The position numbers were made by a program, and so were the translations under genes. Under the pieces are notes generated by a model that saw only the letters and a list, made by a program, of their open reading frames with translations, made no database searches and had not been told where the DNA came from. A stretch of 64,000 nt of DNA from Leifsonia sp. 466MF (GTDB taxonomy: Bacteria; Actinomycetota; Actinomycetes; Actinomycetales; Microbacteriaceae), in contig NZ_LT629696.1 in NCBI RefSeq assembly GCF_900100265.1, positions 2,604,001 to 2,668,000 on the forward strand, read 5' to 3'. Positions 38,818 to 47,453 of this stretch are shown here, one piece after another (position 1 is the first letter of the stretch; every line of letters begins with the position of its first letter).

Positions 38818-40023
38818 ATGGAGTGGCAGACATCCGCCGACACGGCGCCGTCGAGTTTCATCACGGAGGCGCAGGCGAGGACGCTGCTCGGGAAGCCGCC
38901 GGCGAGCGGCGCCTGGAAGGAGTCCGATCCGGCCGGCGACCGGCAGTTCGCGGGGATCGGCGCGTTCTCCTTCGAGAGCGGCGAGACCCTCCCGTTCGTC
39001 CGGGTCGCCTACGAGACCTGGGGCACGCTGTCGCCGGAGCGCGACAACGCCGTGCTCGTGCTGCACGCCCTGACCGGTGACTCGCACGCGGTCGGGCCCG
39101 CCGGCCGCGGACACCGCACGGCCGGCTGGTGGCAGGGCATCATCGGACCCGGCAAGGCGATCGACACCGACCGCTGGTACGTCGTGGCGCCGAACATGCT
39201 GGGCGGCTGCCAGGGCACGACCGGTCCCGCCTCCCTCGCCCCGGACGGCGCCGAGTGGGGCGCCCGCTTCCCGTTCACGACCATCCGCGACCAGGTCGCC
39301 GCGCAGGCCGCCCTCGCGGACGCCATCGGGCTGGACCGCTGGGCTGCGGTCGTCGGCGGCTCGATGGGCGGGATGCAGGCGCTGGAGTGGGCGGTCATGT
39401 TCCCGGAGCGCGTCGAGCGGCTCGCGGTGATCGCCGCTCCCCCGTATTCGACCGCCGACCAGATCGCCCTCAACTCGGTCCAGATCGAGGCGGTGCGCAC
39501 CGATCCGCTGTTCCGCGGCGGCCAGTACTACGACGCCGAGGACGGCGACGGCCCGCACCGCGGACTCGCGCTCGCGCGGCGGATGGCCCTGCTGAACTAC
39601 CGCAGCCCGTCCGAGCTGAACGAACGCTTCCAGCGGGCATGGCAGAGCGAGATCAGCCCGCTCGGCGGCGGCGGACGGTTCGCCGTCGAGTCGTACCTCG
39701 ACTTCCACGGCAACAAGTTCACGCGCCGCTTCGACGCGAACAGCTACATCACGCTGGTGGAGGCGATGAACTCCCACGACGTCGGACGCGGCCGCGGTGG
39801 CCTCGCCGCAGCGCTGTCACGGGTGACGGCGCGCACCCTTGTCGTCGGCATCGACAGCGACCGCCTGTTCCCGGTCGAGGGACAGGAGCAGATCGCCTAC
39901 CATGTTCCGGTCACGCTGGACGGTAGAGTTCCAGTGGTGATCCGGTCGGACTTCGGCCACGACGGGTTCCTGATCGAGGACGACGCCGTCAGCGCCCAGC
40001 TGAGGCGACTGCTCGACGTGTGA
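38818..40023 (+). CDS. metX: Homoserine O-acetyltransferase
   Basis: First committed step of methionine synthesis through O-acetylhomoserine. The 401-residue alpha/beta-hydrolase-fold enzyme has nucleophile Ser-182 in GGSMGGMQALEW, Asp in GIDSDRLFP and His in FGHDGFLIE. NMLGGCQGTTGP is the diagnostic MetX loop. I use ATG 38818, ten bases after GGGAG; ATG 38809 would add three residues. It follows metY across the long palindrome. Confidence 0.95.
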   Translation: MEWQTSADTAPSSFITEAQARTLLGKPPASGAWKESDPAGDRQFAGIGAFSFESGETLPFVRVAYETWGTLSPERDNAVLVLHALTGDSHAVGPAGRGHRTAGWWQGIIGPGKAIDTDRWYVVAPNMLGGCQGTTGPASLAPDGAEWGARFPFTTIRDQVAAQAALADAIGLDRWAAVVGGSMGGMQALEWAVMFPERVERLAVIAAPPYSTADQIALNSVQIEAVRTDPLFRGGQYYDAEDGDGPHRGLALARRMALLNYRSPSELNERFQRAWQSEISPLGGGGRFAVESYLDFHGNKFTRRFDANSYITLVEAMNSHDVGRGRGGLAAALSRVTARTLVVGIDSDRLFPVEGQEQIAYHVPVTLDGRVPVVIRSDFGHDGFLIEDDAVSAQLRRLLDV

Positions 40024-40039
40024 CGGAGGACGGAGGGGC

Positions 40040-41206
40040 ATGTCGCGCATCCAGAAGGAGCGTGATCGACTCCTCGCTGCGACGGCCCGCACCGTCGGGC
40101 TGACGGCCACGGTCACAGCGCTCTTCTGCCTGAGCATCCCGGGCTCCCTTCCGCTCCCCCTGTACCTCGCGTCGCTGGTGCTCATCGTGTGCCTCGGCTA
40201 CGCGCAGTGGCAGCTGGCCGGCCTGCTGCGACTGACCCTGTGGATGTGGGTCATCGTGGTCGCGGGCGTCGCGCTCATCCTCATCCACCTGCTGCCGGGA
40301 ACCGCGCTCGGGCCGTCCGCGATCAGCGCTGTCAGCGTGATCGGCGCGGCATCGGTCGCGTGCGTGTGCGTTGTCGGCGTGAGCTCCCGCAGCCGGCTCG
40401 TGCTGCTGGTGGCGGCCGCGGCCGTGACGGTGACCGCGCAGGGCGTCACTCTCGGGGTGACCCAATCCCGCATGGTCGAGACGCTCGTGTTCACGATGAC
40501 CGGGTGGATCGCCCTGACCGCCACCGGCGTCTGGCTCTCCCGCACCGTCCCGCGGACCCTCAAGCGCATCTCGACGATGAGCCGCGCCTACCGGGTCGAA
40601 CGCCAGGCGAGCGAGACGGAGGCCCGCCGTCGCCAGAGCGCGCGACTGCTGCACGACACGGTGCTGGCGACGCTCACGCTCCTCGCGCACTCCGGTGTCG
40701 GCGTCAGCCACGGCGCCCTCCGCGAGCAGGCCGCCGAGGATGCTGCTCTTCTGCGCCAGCTGCGGCTCGGCTTCACGCCCGACCCGGCCCGGTCCGGCGA
40801 CTACAAGCTCAAGCCGGTCGAGGAGTCCACGCTGGGCAACACGCTCGAGTCGGTGAAGCAGCGCTTCCGCCGCATGGGGCTCGAGGTGAACTGGCACGGC
40901 GCCGGTCAGGTGCTGCTCCCCAGCGACGTCCTCGACGCGTTCCTCCTCGCCCTCGGCGAGTGCCTGGAGAACGTACGCAGGCATTCGGGCGTTCTCGAGG
41001 CGCACGTGACGATCACGGACGACGAGACGAACGTGCGCGCCATGGTGACGGACGCCGGCAAGGGCTTCGACGTCGCCTCCATCGACACCGGGAGGCTGGG
41101 CTTCACCGAGTCGATCGTGGCGCGCCTCCGCGATGTGGGCGGCAACGCCCGCCTGTTCTCGTCGCCCGGCAGCGGGACGACCGTCGTGCTGGAGGTGCCG
41201 AAGTGA
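40040..41206 (+). CDS. Sensor histidine kinase, NarL-type
   Basis: A 388-residue membrane kinase. The first ~165 residues contain about six hydrophobic segments. The dimerisation helix has His-205 followed by Asp (RLLHDTVLATLTLL), the HisKA_3 arrangement. The ATPase domain shows an N-box LGECLENVRRHSG near residue 306, G1 VTDAGKGFD near 335 and G2 SSPGSGTTVVLEV at the end. It overlaps the next gene by four bases (GTGA) and is 16 bases after metX. The cognate regulator lies two genes downstream. Confidence 0.92.
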   Translation: MSRIQKERDRLLAATARTVGLTATVTALFCLSIPGSLPLPLYLASLVLIVCLGYAQWQLAGLLRLTLWMWVIVVAGVALILIHLLPGTALGPSAISAVSVIGAASVACVCVVGVSSRSRLVLLVAAAAVTVTAQGVTLGVTQSRMVETLVFTMTGWIALTATGVWLSRTVPRTLKRISTMSRAYRVERQASETEARRRQSARLLHDTVLATLTLLAHSGVGVSHGALREQAAEDAALLRQLRLGFTPDPARSGDYKLKPVEESTLGNTLESVKQRFRRMGLEVNWHGAGQVLLPSDVLDAFLLALGECLENVRRHSGVLEAHVTITDDETNVRAMVTDAGKGFDVASIDTGRLGFTESIVARLRDVGGNARLFSSPGSGTTVVLEVPK

Positions 41207-42420
41207 CCCGGGTCGACGAGCGGACCGTTCCCCGCAGCCCGCTGGCGCGCGGCGCCGCCGGGGACGAGCGGGATGCGCTCGGCCGCGCACGCCTCGACCT
41301 CGGCTTCAACGTGGCGACGGTCGCCTTCATCGCGTTCCTGCTCACGCTGTTCGGCCTGAACATCGCCGAGTACCCGCTGCTGGGCTTCACGGTGACCGCC
41401 TGGGTGCTGGTGGCCGTGACCCTCGTGGCCGCCCTCGTCCTCCGTTTCCGGCTGCCCGACGAGCTGCCGTCGTGGCTCTTCCTGGGCGCCTTGGGCGTCT
41501 GGGCCGCCGCCGTGGCGCTGGACATCGCGGGCACCTGGCCGATCGGCGGGGCCATCGTCCCCCTGACGGCGGCCGCCGCCGTCGGCCCGACGCTCCTGCT
41601 GTGCGTTCCGGTGCGCCCGGCGCGCGACATCGTCCTCGCCACGGCGGTGCTGGGCGTCGTGCTCGCCGTCGTCGAGATCTGGCGGTCGCTGCCGAACCTG
41701 CAGCTCCTCGGCCCGGGTCTGGTCACGGTCGCCATCGCGGTCGCGCCTCCGCTCGTCGGCGTGCAGATCGTGCGGTCGCTCCGCACACTGGTGCAGCTGG
41801 AGCTCGACCTCGTCCAGGTGCAGAGCACCGTGGTCTCCCCCGGCTACGCCATCGGGATGCTGGCCTCCGAAGAGCTCGCCCGCCTCGACCTCGCCGCCGA
41901 GCGACTGCTCGACGGCGTCGCCACGGGCCGCACGGCGCTGCCGCTCGACGAGGACACCGCCGACGCCGCGGCCTCGATCGCGACGGAGCTGCGCCTCCAC
42001 CTCATCCAGGGCCGCCGGGAGACGTGGCTGTACCACGCCGTCACGGAGTCCGCCCTCCTCGGGCCGTCGGTGACGCTGACCGACCCGGACGGGCTCGCCG
42101 CCGGCCTCAACCGCGAGCAGCGCGACGGCCTCCTCACCGCGGTCTGGCTGCTCATCAGCGACCCGGTCCGCAGCGGGGCCGGCCAGCCGCGGACGCTGAC
42201 GCTCGATCTGACACGACCGGTCGGCACCTACCCGAGAACGGCGAATCCTGGGGCCACAATGGCTATCGTGATCTCGACCAGCGGTGTGCCGCGAAACGGG
42301 GTAGACCCCGCGGCATGGCAAGCTATCCGTAAAGTGGGCCGCTACGTCGAGTCGTTCTCGGGTTCGACCCTGCGCATCGAGATCACGACGGTGAGCGACA
42401 CATCAGCCGAGCTGGTCTGA
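41203..42420 (+). CDS. Membrane protein with a degenerate kinase-like domain
   Basis: A 405-residue protein starting on GTG 41203 inside the stop of the histidine kinase. Residues ~30-195 hold about six hydrophobic segments in the same arrangement as the kinase. The C-terminal 200 residues seem to follow the outline of a histidine-kinase domain but lack the key residues: no phosphorylatable His-Asp pair, AVWLLISDPVRSG in the place of the N-box, STSGVP instead of a DxGxG motif, and VESFSGSTLRIEI at the G2 position. I infer a pseudokinase partner or inhibitor of the kinase. Function not known. Confidence 0.75.
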   Translation: MTRVDERTVPRSPLARGAAGDERDALGRARLDLGFNVATVAFIAFLLTLFGLNIAEYPLLGFTVTAWVLVAVTLVAALVLRFRLPDELPSWLFLGALGVWAAAVALDIAGTWPIGGAIVPLTAAAAVGPTLLLCVPVRPARDIVLATAVLGVVLAVVEIWRSLPNLQLLGPGLVTVAIAVAPPLVGVQIVRSLRTLVQLELDLVQVQSTVVSPGYAIGMLASEELARLDLAAERLLDGVATGRTALPLDEDTADAAASIATELRLHLIQGRRETWLYHAVTESALLGPSVTLTDPDGLAAGLNREQRDGLLTAVWLLISDPVRSGAGQPRTLTLDLTRPVGTYPRTANPGATMAIVISTSGVPRNGVDPAAWQAIRKVGRYVESFSGSTLRIEITTVSDTSAELV

Positions 42421-42452
42421 CCCAGCTGGTTCGATACAGAGAGAGGCACCCC

Positions 42453-43106
42453 ATGGCCGAGGAACCCCCGATCCGGATCGCGATCGTCGACGACCACAAG
42501 ATGCTGCTGGGAGCACTGACCGAGTGGATCCGCAGTGCAGCGGACGACATCAGCATGGTCGCAGCCGTCGCGAGCTGGCCGGAGCTGCTGACGCATCCCG
42601 AGTTCCCGGTGGACGTCGTCCTCCTCGACCTCGACCTCAAGGACAACATCCCGATCTCGCTGAAGCTCTCGACGCTGAAGACGACCGGTGTCGCCACGGT
42701 GCTGATGAGCACCTACTCGGAGCCCGCGGTGGTCCGGGAGGCGCTAGCGGCCGGAGCGATGGGCTACCTGGTGAAGAGCGAGGATGCGGAGATGATCGTC
42801 GAGGCGATCCGCGCCGCCCGCAAGGGCGAGTCGTTCATCTCGGCCGAACTCGACCTGGCGCTCAACGCCGGCGAGGTCGGCGGCGCCCCCAAGCTGAGCG
42901 CGCAGGAGCGTCGCGTGATGGCGCTCTACGGCGCCGGTGAGCCGGTCAAGGCGGTCGCCTTCCAGCTGGGCATCTCGGACGAGACTGCCAAGAGCTACCT
43001 CAAGCGTATCCGCGAGAAGTACCGCGTGGCCGGCTACGACGTCGGCACCAAGGTCGCCTTGCGCAAGCGCGCCATCCAGGACGGCATCCTGCTGCAGAAC
43101 GACTGA
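42453..43106 (+). CDS. Response regulator, NarL/FixJ family
   Basis: A 217-residue regulator. The receiver domain shows Asp-13 and Asp-14 (IVDDHKMLL), phospho-acceptor Asp-59 (VVLLDLDL), the switch Ser in LMSTYSE and Lys in YLVKSED. The C-terminal LuxR-type helix-turn-helix reads SAQERRVMALYGAGEPVKAV then LGISDETAKSYLKRIREKY. It follows the pseudokinase by 32 bases and completes the three-gene signalling unit. Targets unknown. Confidence 0.93.
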   Translation: MAEEPPIRIAIVDDHKMLLGALTEWIRSAADDISMVAAVASWPELLTHPEFPVDVVLLDLDLKDNIPISLKLSTLKTTGVATVLMSTYSEPAVVREALAAGAMGYLVKSEDAEMIVEAIRAARKGESFISAELDLALNAGEVGGAPKLSAQERRVMALYGAGEPVKAVAFQLGISDETAKSYLKRIREKYRVAGYDVGTKVALRKRAIQDGILLQND

Positions 43107-43127
43107 CGGAACCCGCGTCCGTCAGTC
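43101..43127. terminator. Ten-bp hairpin spanning both stop codons of a convergent pair
   Basis: GACTGACGGA (43101-43110) and TCCGTCAGTC (43118-43127) form a perfect stem with a 7-base loop; it includes the stops of the response regulator and the MFS gene. A likely bidirectional terminator. Confidence 0.7.
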
Positions 43128-44414
43128 GACGGGCGCGGAGACCGGAGTCCGCTCCGGCCGCTGAGCCGCGACCGAACCGGTGGCGACACCGCGCCGGATG
43201 CGCGAGCGGTCGATGCCGAACGAGATCAGCGCCAGCGCGATGCCGCCGAGGGCGAGCAGTCCGCCGACGACGACCGGCGACAGGTAGCCGAGACCGGCCG
43301 CGATCGTCAGGCCGCCGAAGAACGCTCCGGCGGCGTTCGCGATGTTGAGCGCCGAGTGGTTGAGCGCCGCGGCGATCGACTGGCTGTCGCGCGCAACATC
43401 CATGAGCCGGGTCTGGATGGTCGGCGAGAGCGCCGAGCACGCTCCGGACACGACGAACACCGAGATCAGCAGGCCGGGGATGGTGGATGCGGTCAGCCAG
43501 AGGGCCGCAAGGCCGACCAGCAGGATCGCGAAGAACAGCAGCATGCTGCGCGGGACGCTGTGGTCGGCCGCACGCCCGCCGAGGATGTTGCCGACCGTCA
43601 TTCCGAGGCCGGCGAGCACGAGGACCAGCGGAACGGTCGACTCGGGCATCCCGGTGATCGTCGTGACGATGGGCGCGATGTACGTGTACACGGCGAAGAA
43701 GCCGCCGAAGCCGACAGCGCCGATGAGCAGCGCGAGCCACACCTGCAGCCGGGTGAACGCCCGCAGCTCGTTCTTCATGGTCGCCTTGGCGTCGCCCGCC
43801 TGCCAGGGCACCAGTAGCGCGACGGCGACGAACGTCAGCGCGAAGATCGCGGCGACGACGAGGTAGGCGATGCGCCATCCACTGTGCTGGCCGATCCAGG
43901 TGATCGTCGGAACGCCGATCACGTTGGCGATCGTCAGGCCCGACAGCACGAAGGCGACCCCGCGCCCGCGCTTGCCCGGCCCCATCAGCGAGGCGGCGAC
44001 GAGCGAAGCGATGCCGAAGTAGGCGCCGTGAGGCAGCGCAGAGATGAAGCGCGCGAGCATCACGAGCTGGAACGTCGGGGCGACCGCCGAGGCGAGGGTG
44101 CCGACGGTGAACGCCACGAGCAGCCAGAGCAGCAGCTTCTTACGCGGCCAGCGCGCGGCGACCGCCGCGATCGTGGGCGCGCCGACGACCACGCCGAGCG
44201 CGTACGCCGAGATGATCCAGCCGGCCTGCGCGTTGGCGTCGGTCGGCGAGGCGGCGTACAGCTGCGGCAGCAGGTCGTGCGCGATGTTGGGCAGCAGGCC
44301 CATCGCGACGAACTCGGTCGATCCGATGCCGAATCCACCGAGGGCGAGCGCCAGCAGCGCAAGACGGATACGGGCCGACGACAGCTTCGTCGGCCCGTCG
44401 ATAAGCGGGGTCAC
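43122..44414 (-). CDS. MFS transporter, DHA1/AraJ-like (12 helices)
   Basis: A 430-residue inner-membrane exporter candidate. About 12 hydrophobic segments; helix 1 carries GGFGIGSTEFVAMGLLP, the pattern of the AraJ/Cmr/PbuE branch, and motif A appears as AAVAARWPRKKLLL. The mid-loop (WQAGDAKATMKNELRAF) separates two six-helix halves. The start is GTG 44414, six bases after TAGGCT, so leaderless. Chloramphenicol or sugar export is possible for the branch but unproven. Confidence 0.88.
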   Translation of the reverse strand: MTPLIDGPTKLSSARIRLALLALALGGFGIGSTEFVAMGLLPNIAHDLLPQLYAASPTDANAQAGWIISAYALGVVVGAPTIAAVAARWPRKKLLLWLLVAFTVGTLASAVAPTFQLVMLARFISALPHGAYFGIASLVAASLMGPGKRGRGVAFVLSGLTIANVIGVPTITWIGQHSGWRIAYLVVAAIFALTFVAVALLVPWQAGDAKATMKNELRAFTRLQVWLALLIGAVGFGGFFAVYTYIAPIVTTITGMPESTVPLVLVLAGLGMTVGNILGGRAADHSVPRSMLLFFAILLVGLAALWLTASTIPGLLISVFVVSGACSALSPTIQTRLMDVARDSQSIAAALNHSALNIANAAGAFFGGLTIAAGLGYLSPVVVGGLLALGGIALALISFGIDRSRIRRGVATGSVAAQRPERTPVSAPVD

Positions 44415-44460
44415 CGCACCAGCCTATATCGAATCGTTTCGACCCGCGGCGGTCCCCCTC

Positions 44461-44516
44461 GCACATTCGGCACGAAAGTGCGGAATGCGCGGCGCAAAGC
44501 GCACATTCGGCACGAA
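44461..44516 (-). repeat. Direct repeat with opposing arm upstream of the MFS gene
   Basis: GCACATTCGGCACGAA occurs at 44461-44476 and again at 44501-44516, 40 bases apart. Between them GTGCGGAATGCGC (44478-44490) is nearly complementary to either copy, giving an arm-antiarm-arm pattern. It lies 47-102 bases upstream of the leaderless start of the MFS gene, in a 137-base gap that otherwise shows nothing. Confidence 0.6.
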
Positions 44517-44551
44517 TCTCGCGACCGCGGGAGAGGAGGAGGCGGAGGAGG

Positions 44552-44788
44552 CTAGGCGCGGCGGTCGCCGGCGGCGGCGGCCGCGGCCGTCTGCTCCTCG
44601 AAGAACTGGGCGACATCCACGTCGCGGGTCTCCTCGGGCTTCGACACCCCGGCCCGCACCGCGCCGACGATGGCGACGACGACGCAGCCCAGCAGGACGC
44701 CGCCCACCAGCACCGCGACGATGATCAGGAAGGGTCCGAACTGCACGAACAGGCCGAAGAGCAGGAGCAGGAGGGTGTCGACATCCAC
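44552..44788 (-). CDS. Small membrane protein (78 aa)
   Basis: One or two hydrophobic segments occupy residues 4-47 (LLLLLFGLFVQFGPFLII then VGGVLLGCVVVAIVGAV), followed by a charged tail with VDVAQFFEEQTAAAAAAG. Starts one base after the stop of the MTH1187-type gene, so it is in the same operon. Function unknown. Confidence 0.72.
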   Translation of the reverse strand: MDVDTLLLLLFGLFVQFGPFLIIVAVLVGGVLLGCVVVAIVGAVRAGVSKPEETRDVDVAQFFEEQTAAAAAAGDRRA

Positions 44789-44789
44789 G

Positions 44790-45098
44790 TCAGTCGCCTC
44801 GCTCCAGCGCGGCTTCGAGCCGCTGGACCTTGCCGTCGAGCTCGCCGGAGTACCCGGGACGGATGTCCGCCTTCAGCACGAGGGAGACGCGCGACCCGTA
44901 TCGGCCGACCGCCTCGGTGGCGCGGCGGACGACGTCGAAGACCTCGTCCCACTCCCCCTCGATCGTCGTGAACATCGCGTCCGTACGGTTCGGGAGGCCC
45001 GACTCGCGCACCACGCGCACGGCCGCGGCGACCGCGTCGTGCACCGACGCGTCCGCTCCCTCACCGCCGCTCGGCGCAACAGAGAACGCCACCAGCAT
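44790..45098 (-). CDS. MTH1187/thiamine-binding (DUF77) family protein
   Basis: A 102-residue protein with the ferredoxin-like fold of the UPF0045/DUF77 group (MLVAFSVAPSGG start, TIEGEWDEVFDVVRRATEAV, SRVSLVLKADIRPG). Members such as YqgV bind thiamine or a precursor; that role is not shown here. The true start is ATG 45098; the ATG at 45110 lies inside the GGAGGA ribosome site. It follows the glycosyltransferase by 15 bases. Confidence 0.8.
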   Translation of the reverse strand: MLVAFSVAPSGGEGADASVHDAVAAAVRVVRESGLPNRTDAMFTTIEGEWDEVFDVVRRATEAVGRYGSRVSLVLKADIRPGYSGELDGKVQRLEAALERGD

Positions 45099-45113
45099 GT
45101 CTTCCTCCATCTT

Positions 45114-46454
45114 TCAGCGTGCGCTTCCGCCGACCGGCTCGGGATGCGCTCCCGGGGCCGAGCGGAACGGCCACGCGTGGGCCGGAACCAGGTCGCCTGC
45201 CGCCTCCTGGCGGTGACGCCGGCGCCAGAGCGCCGCAACGGTCCACCCCAGTATCACGAAGTACATGACGTTGCGCACGGTCAGCACGGCGACCATCCCC
45301 GGGTCCGGCACGAGCAGCCAGTCGTACAGGAACGGATAGAAGACCTGGGTGAGCCCCGCGGTGACCAGCACCAGGAGCGCCGGGATGCGGAACCCCCGAC
45401 CCTGATAGACCAACCCGATGACGACCGGTGCGGCCAGCCACACGACGTACTGCGGTGAGCCGACCTTGTTGAAGGCGATGAATGCGGTCACCAGAGCGAG
45501 CGACAGCTCCGGGAGGATGCGCGTGTACGGGGTGCCCCTCCGGTACGCCCGGACGCCGATCAGCAGCACGACGATCGCGGTCGCCGCGAACAGCGGGTTC
45601 ATGAGCGCGCCGGCCGCGGCGGTCCCCTGACCGCTGACCTGGAACGTGAGCAGCTGACGGTCGTAGTAGACCTCCGCACCTGGCACGTGGAACGCGGCCT
45701 GCCACATCCAGAACGTGCTGACCGGCGCCTCGATCTGGAGCCCGCGGTCGGTCTGCATGGTGATGAAGCTCAGGATGTGCCAGCCTGCACCGAAGATCAG
45801 CGGCACCGCCGCGATCACCGCGGAGGTTGCCACGGCGACGAGCACGATGTGCCGGCGCGAGCGGAGGGCGACGACCGCGGCGAGCAGGACGGCGGCCGGC
45901 CACACCTTGATCCACGTGGCCGCGGTGAGCACGACGACCGCCGCGCGCTCGTGCAGGGTCAGCCAGAGCAGCCCGACGATCGCGAGCGACGCCGAGACCG
46001 AGTCCAGGCGCCCGACGGCGATCGGCCCCAGCAGGAGCAGGAAGGCCAGCCACCACCAGGCCGCGATCAGCCGGCGCCGCTCACGCCCGACGATCAGCAC
46101 GGCGAAGGCCGCCGCGTTCAGCAGCAGCACCATGTTCAGCCACGCCCAGACATAGCCGTCCGCGCCGAACAGCAGCGGCAGCATGACCGGCACGATCGCG
46201 CCGAAGGGATACACCCAGTCGGAGTCGACGCCGACGATCTGGGTGCCCTGCGCCGCGAGCTGGGCCCAGGGCTTGTAGACGAGGAAGACGTCGCCGAGGC
46301 CCTTGCCCTGGTCGAGGGCGAGGCCGCTGATGATCAGGTGGACGGCGAGGAACGCGATCCACAGGGACAGCGGGCTGTAGGCCACCCGCTGCAGCAGGCC
46401 GGGCTGTGCCCGAGGGGTCGGCGCGGCGCTCAGCGGCACCGCATCCATCCCCAT
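45114..46454 (-). CDS. GT87-like integral membrane glycosyltransferase
   Basis: A 446-residue polytopic membrane protein with about ten hydrophobic segments. An Asp in the first extracytoplasmic loop (LALDQGKGLGDVFLVYKPWA) and the WVYPFGAIVPV segment fit DUF2029/GT87 enzymes, which use polyprenyl-phosphate-mannose to add mannose to envelope lipids. That function is the family's and not proven. TAGGAT lies eight bases before ATG 46454. It heads an operon with the DUF77-type gene and the small membrane protein. Confidence 0.72.
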   Translation of the reverse strand: MGMDAVPLSAAPTPRAQPGLLQRVAYSPLSLWIAFLAVHLIISGLALDQGKGLGDVFLVYKPWAQLAAQGTQIVGVDSDWVYPFGAIVPVMLPLLFGADGYVWAWLNMVLLLNAAAFAVLIVGRERRRLIAAWWWLAFLLLLGPIAVGRLDSVSASLAIVGLLWLTLHERAAVVVLTAATWIKVWPAAVLLAAVVALRSRRHIVLVAVATSAVIAAVPLIFGAGWHILSFITMQTDRGLQIEAPVSTFWMWQAAFHVPGAEVYYDRQLLTFQVSGQGTAAAGALMNPLFAATAIVVLLIGVRAYRRGTPYTRILPELSLALVTAFIAFNKVGSPQYVVWLAAPVVIGLVYQGRGFRIPALLVLVTAGLTQVFYPFLYDWLLVPDPGMVAVLTVRNVMYFVILGWTVAALWRRRHRQEAAGDLVPAHAWPFRSAPGAHPEPVGGSAR

Positions 46455-46511
46455 AGCGCCACATCCTAGGGGATGCGATGGGCGCCTTCCTGAACCGCGC
46501 TGCGCGGTCTC

Positions 46512-47369
46512 TCAGCCCGCCGCACGCACCAGCTCGCGCACCACCCCGGGGAGCTCCCCAACGATGTCGAGGGCGACGATCGGCCCGCCGTCGGACGCCC
46601 GCTCCCCCGCCCGGCCGTGCACCCACGCGGCGGTCGCGGCGAGCGCGGCGAGCGCCGTGTGGCCATCCTCGTCGATCTCGCGGGCATGCGTCGCCACGAG
46701 GGCGCCCAGCACGCCGCCCAGCACGTCTCCGCTCCCGGCCGTCGCAAGCCACGCAGGACCGGCGGTGACGGCGTACCGCGGGCCTCCGGGCGCCGCGACG
46801 TAGGTCGTGTGGCCTTTGAGCAGGACGGTCACGCCCAGGCTCTCGGCGGCACGGATGGTCCAGCCGGCCGGGTCGGCCGCGATGTCGTCGGCGGTCACCG
46901 CGTCCGAGTCGTCGTCCGCCCCGGCGGCGAGCACCGTCGCCAGCTCGCGGAAGTGCGGCGTGACGACCACCGGTGCGGAGGCGCGACCGACGAGGTCGAG
47001 CGCTCCCGCGTCGATCACGAGCGGCGTCCCGTCGCGGAGAGCCGAACGCAGGCGCTGGGCGTCATCCGCTGGACGACTGGCCGCATCCATGCCGGAGCCG
47101 ATCAGCCAGCCCTGCACGCGTCCGGGGGCGGTCACGACCTCCGGTCGGCGGCGCATCACCTGCTCGGCCGGGCGGTCGGCGCCGAGATAGCGGATCATGC
47201 CGACACCGGTGCGCGAAGCGCCCTCCACCCCGAGCACCGCCGCGCCGGGGTAGCGGTCGGATCCGGTCACCACCCCGAGGACACCGCGCGAATACTTGTC
47301 ACTCGACTCCTGCGGCACGGCGATCCATGCCGCGGCATCCCGTTCGTCCCAGTTCTGCCAGTCGGTCAT
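46512..47369 (-). CDS. nnrD: ADP/ATP-dependent NAD(P)H-hydrate dehydratase
   Basis: Repairs the damaged cofactor NAD(P)HX. The 285-residue protein is the C-terminal (YjeF_C) half only; conserved elements are VVTGSDRYPGAAVLG, GSGM, VVVTPHFRELATVL and the catalytic region TAGSGDVLGGVLGAL. The epimerase half (NnrE) is absent and no partner is adjacent. A Shine-Dalgarno (GGGAGG, five bases) precedes ATG 47369. Confidence 0.92.
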   Translation of the reverse strand: MTDWQNWDERDAAAWIAVPQESSDKYSRGVLGVVTGSDRYPGAAVLGVEGASRTGVGMIRYLGADRPAEQVMRRRPEVVTAPGRVQGWLIGSGMDAASRPADDAQRLRSALRDGTPLVIDAGALDLVGRASAPVVVTPHFRELATVLAAGADDDSDAVTADDIAADPAGWTIRAAESLGVTVLLKGHTTYVAAPGGPRYAVTAGPAWLATAGSGDVLGGVLGALVATHAREIDEDGHTALAALAATAAWVHGRAGERASDGGPIVALDIVGELPGVVRELVRAAG

Positions 47370-47453
47370 CGGCGCCTCCCGTCGTCACTCCTGTCGGCCG
47401 CACACCGGCCCAGGCCCATCGAACCCCTACCGACCTCACGATAGGTTGTGAGC

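Noticed and set aside
45099..45110. ATG 45110 as the start of the DUF77-type gene
   Set aside because: That ATG lies in the GGAGGA ribosome site; ATG 45098 has correct spacing and keeps the family N-terminus.
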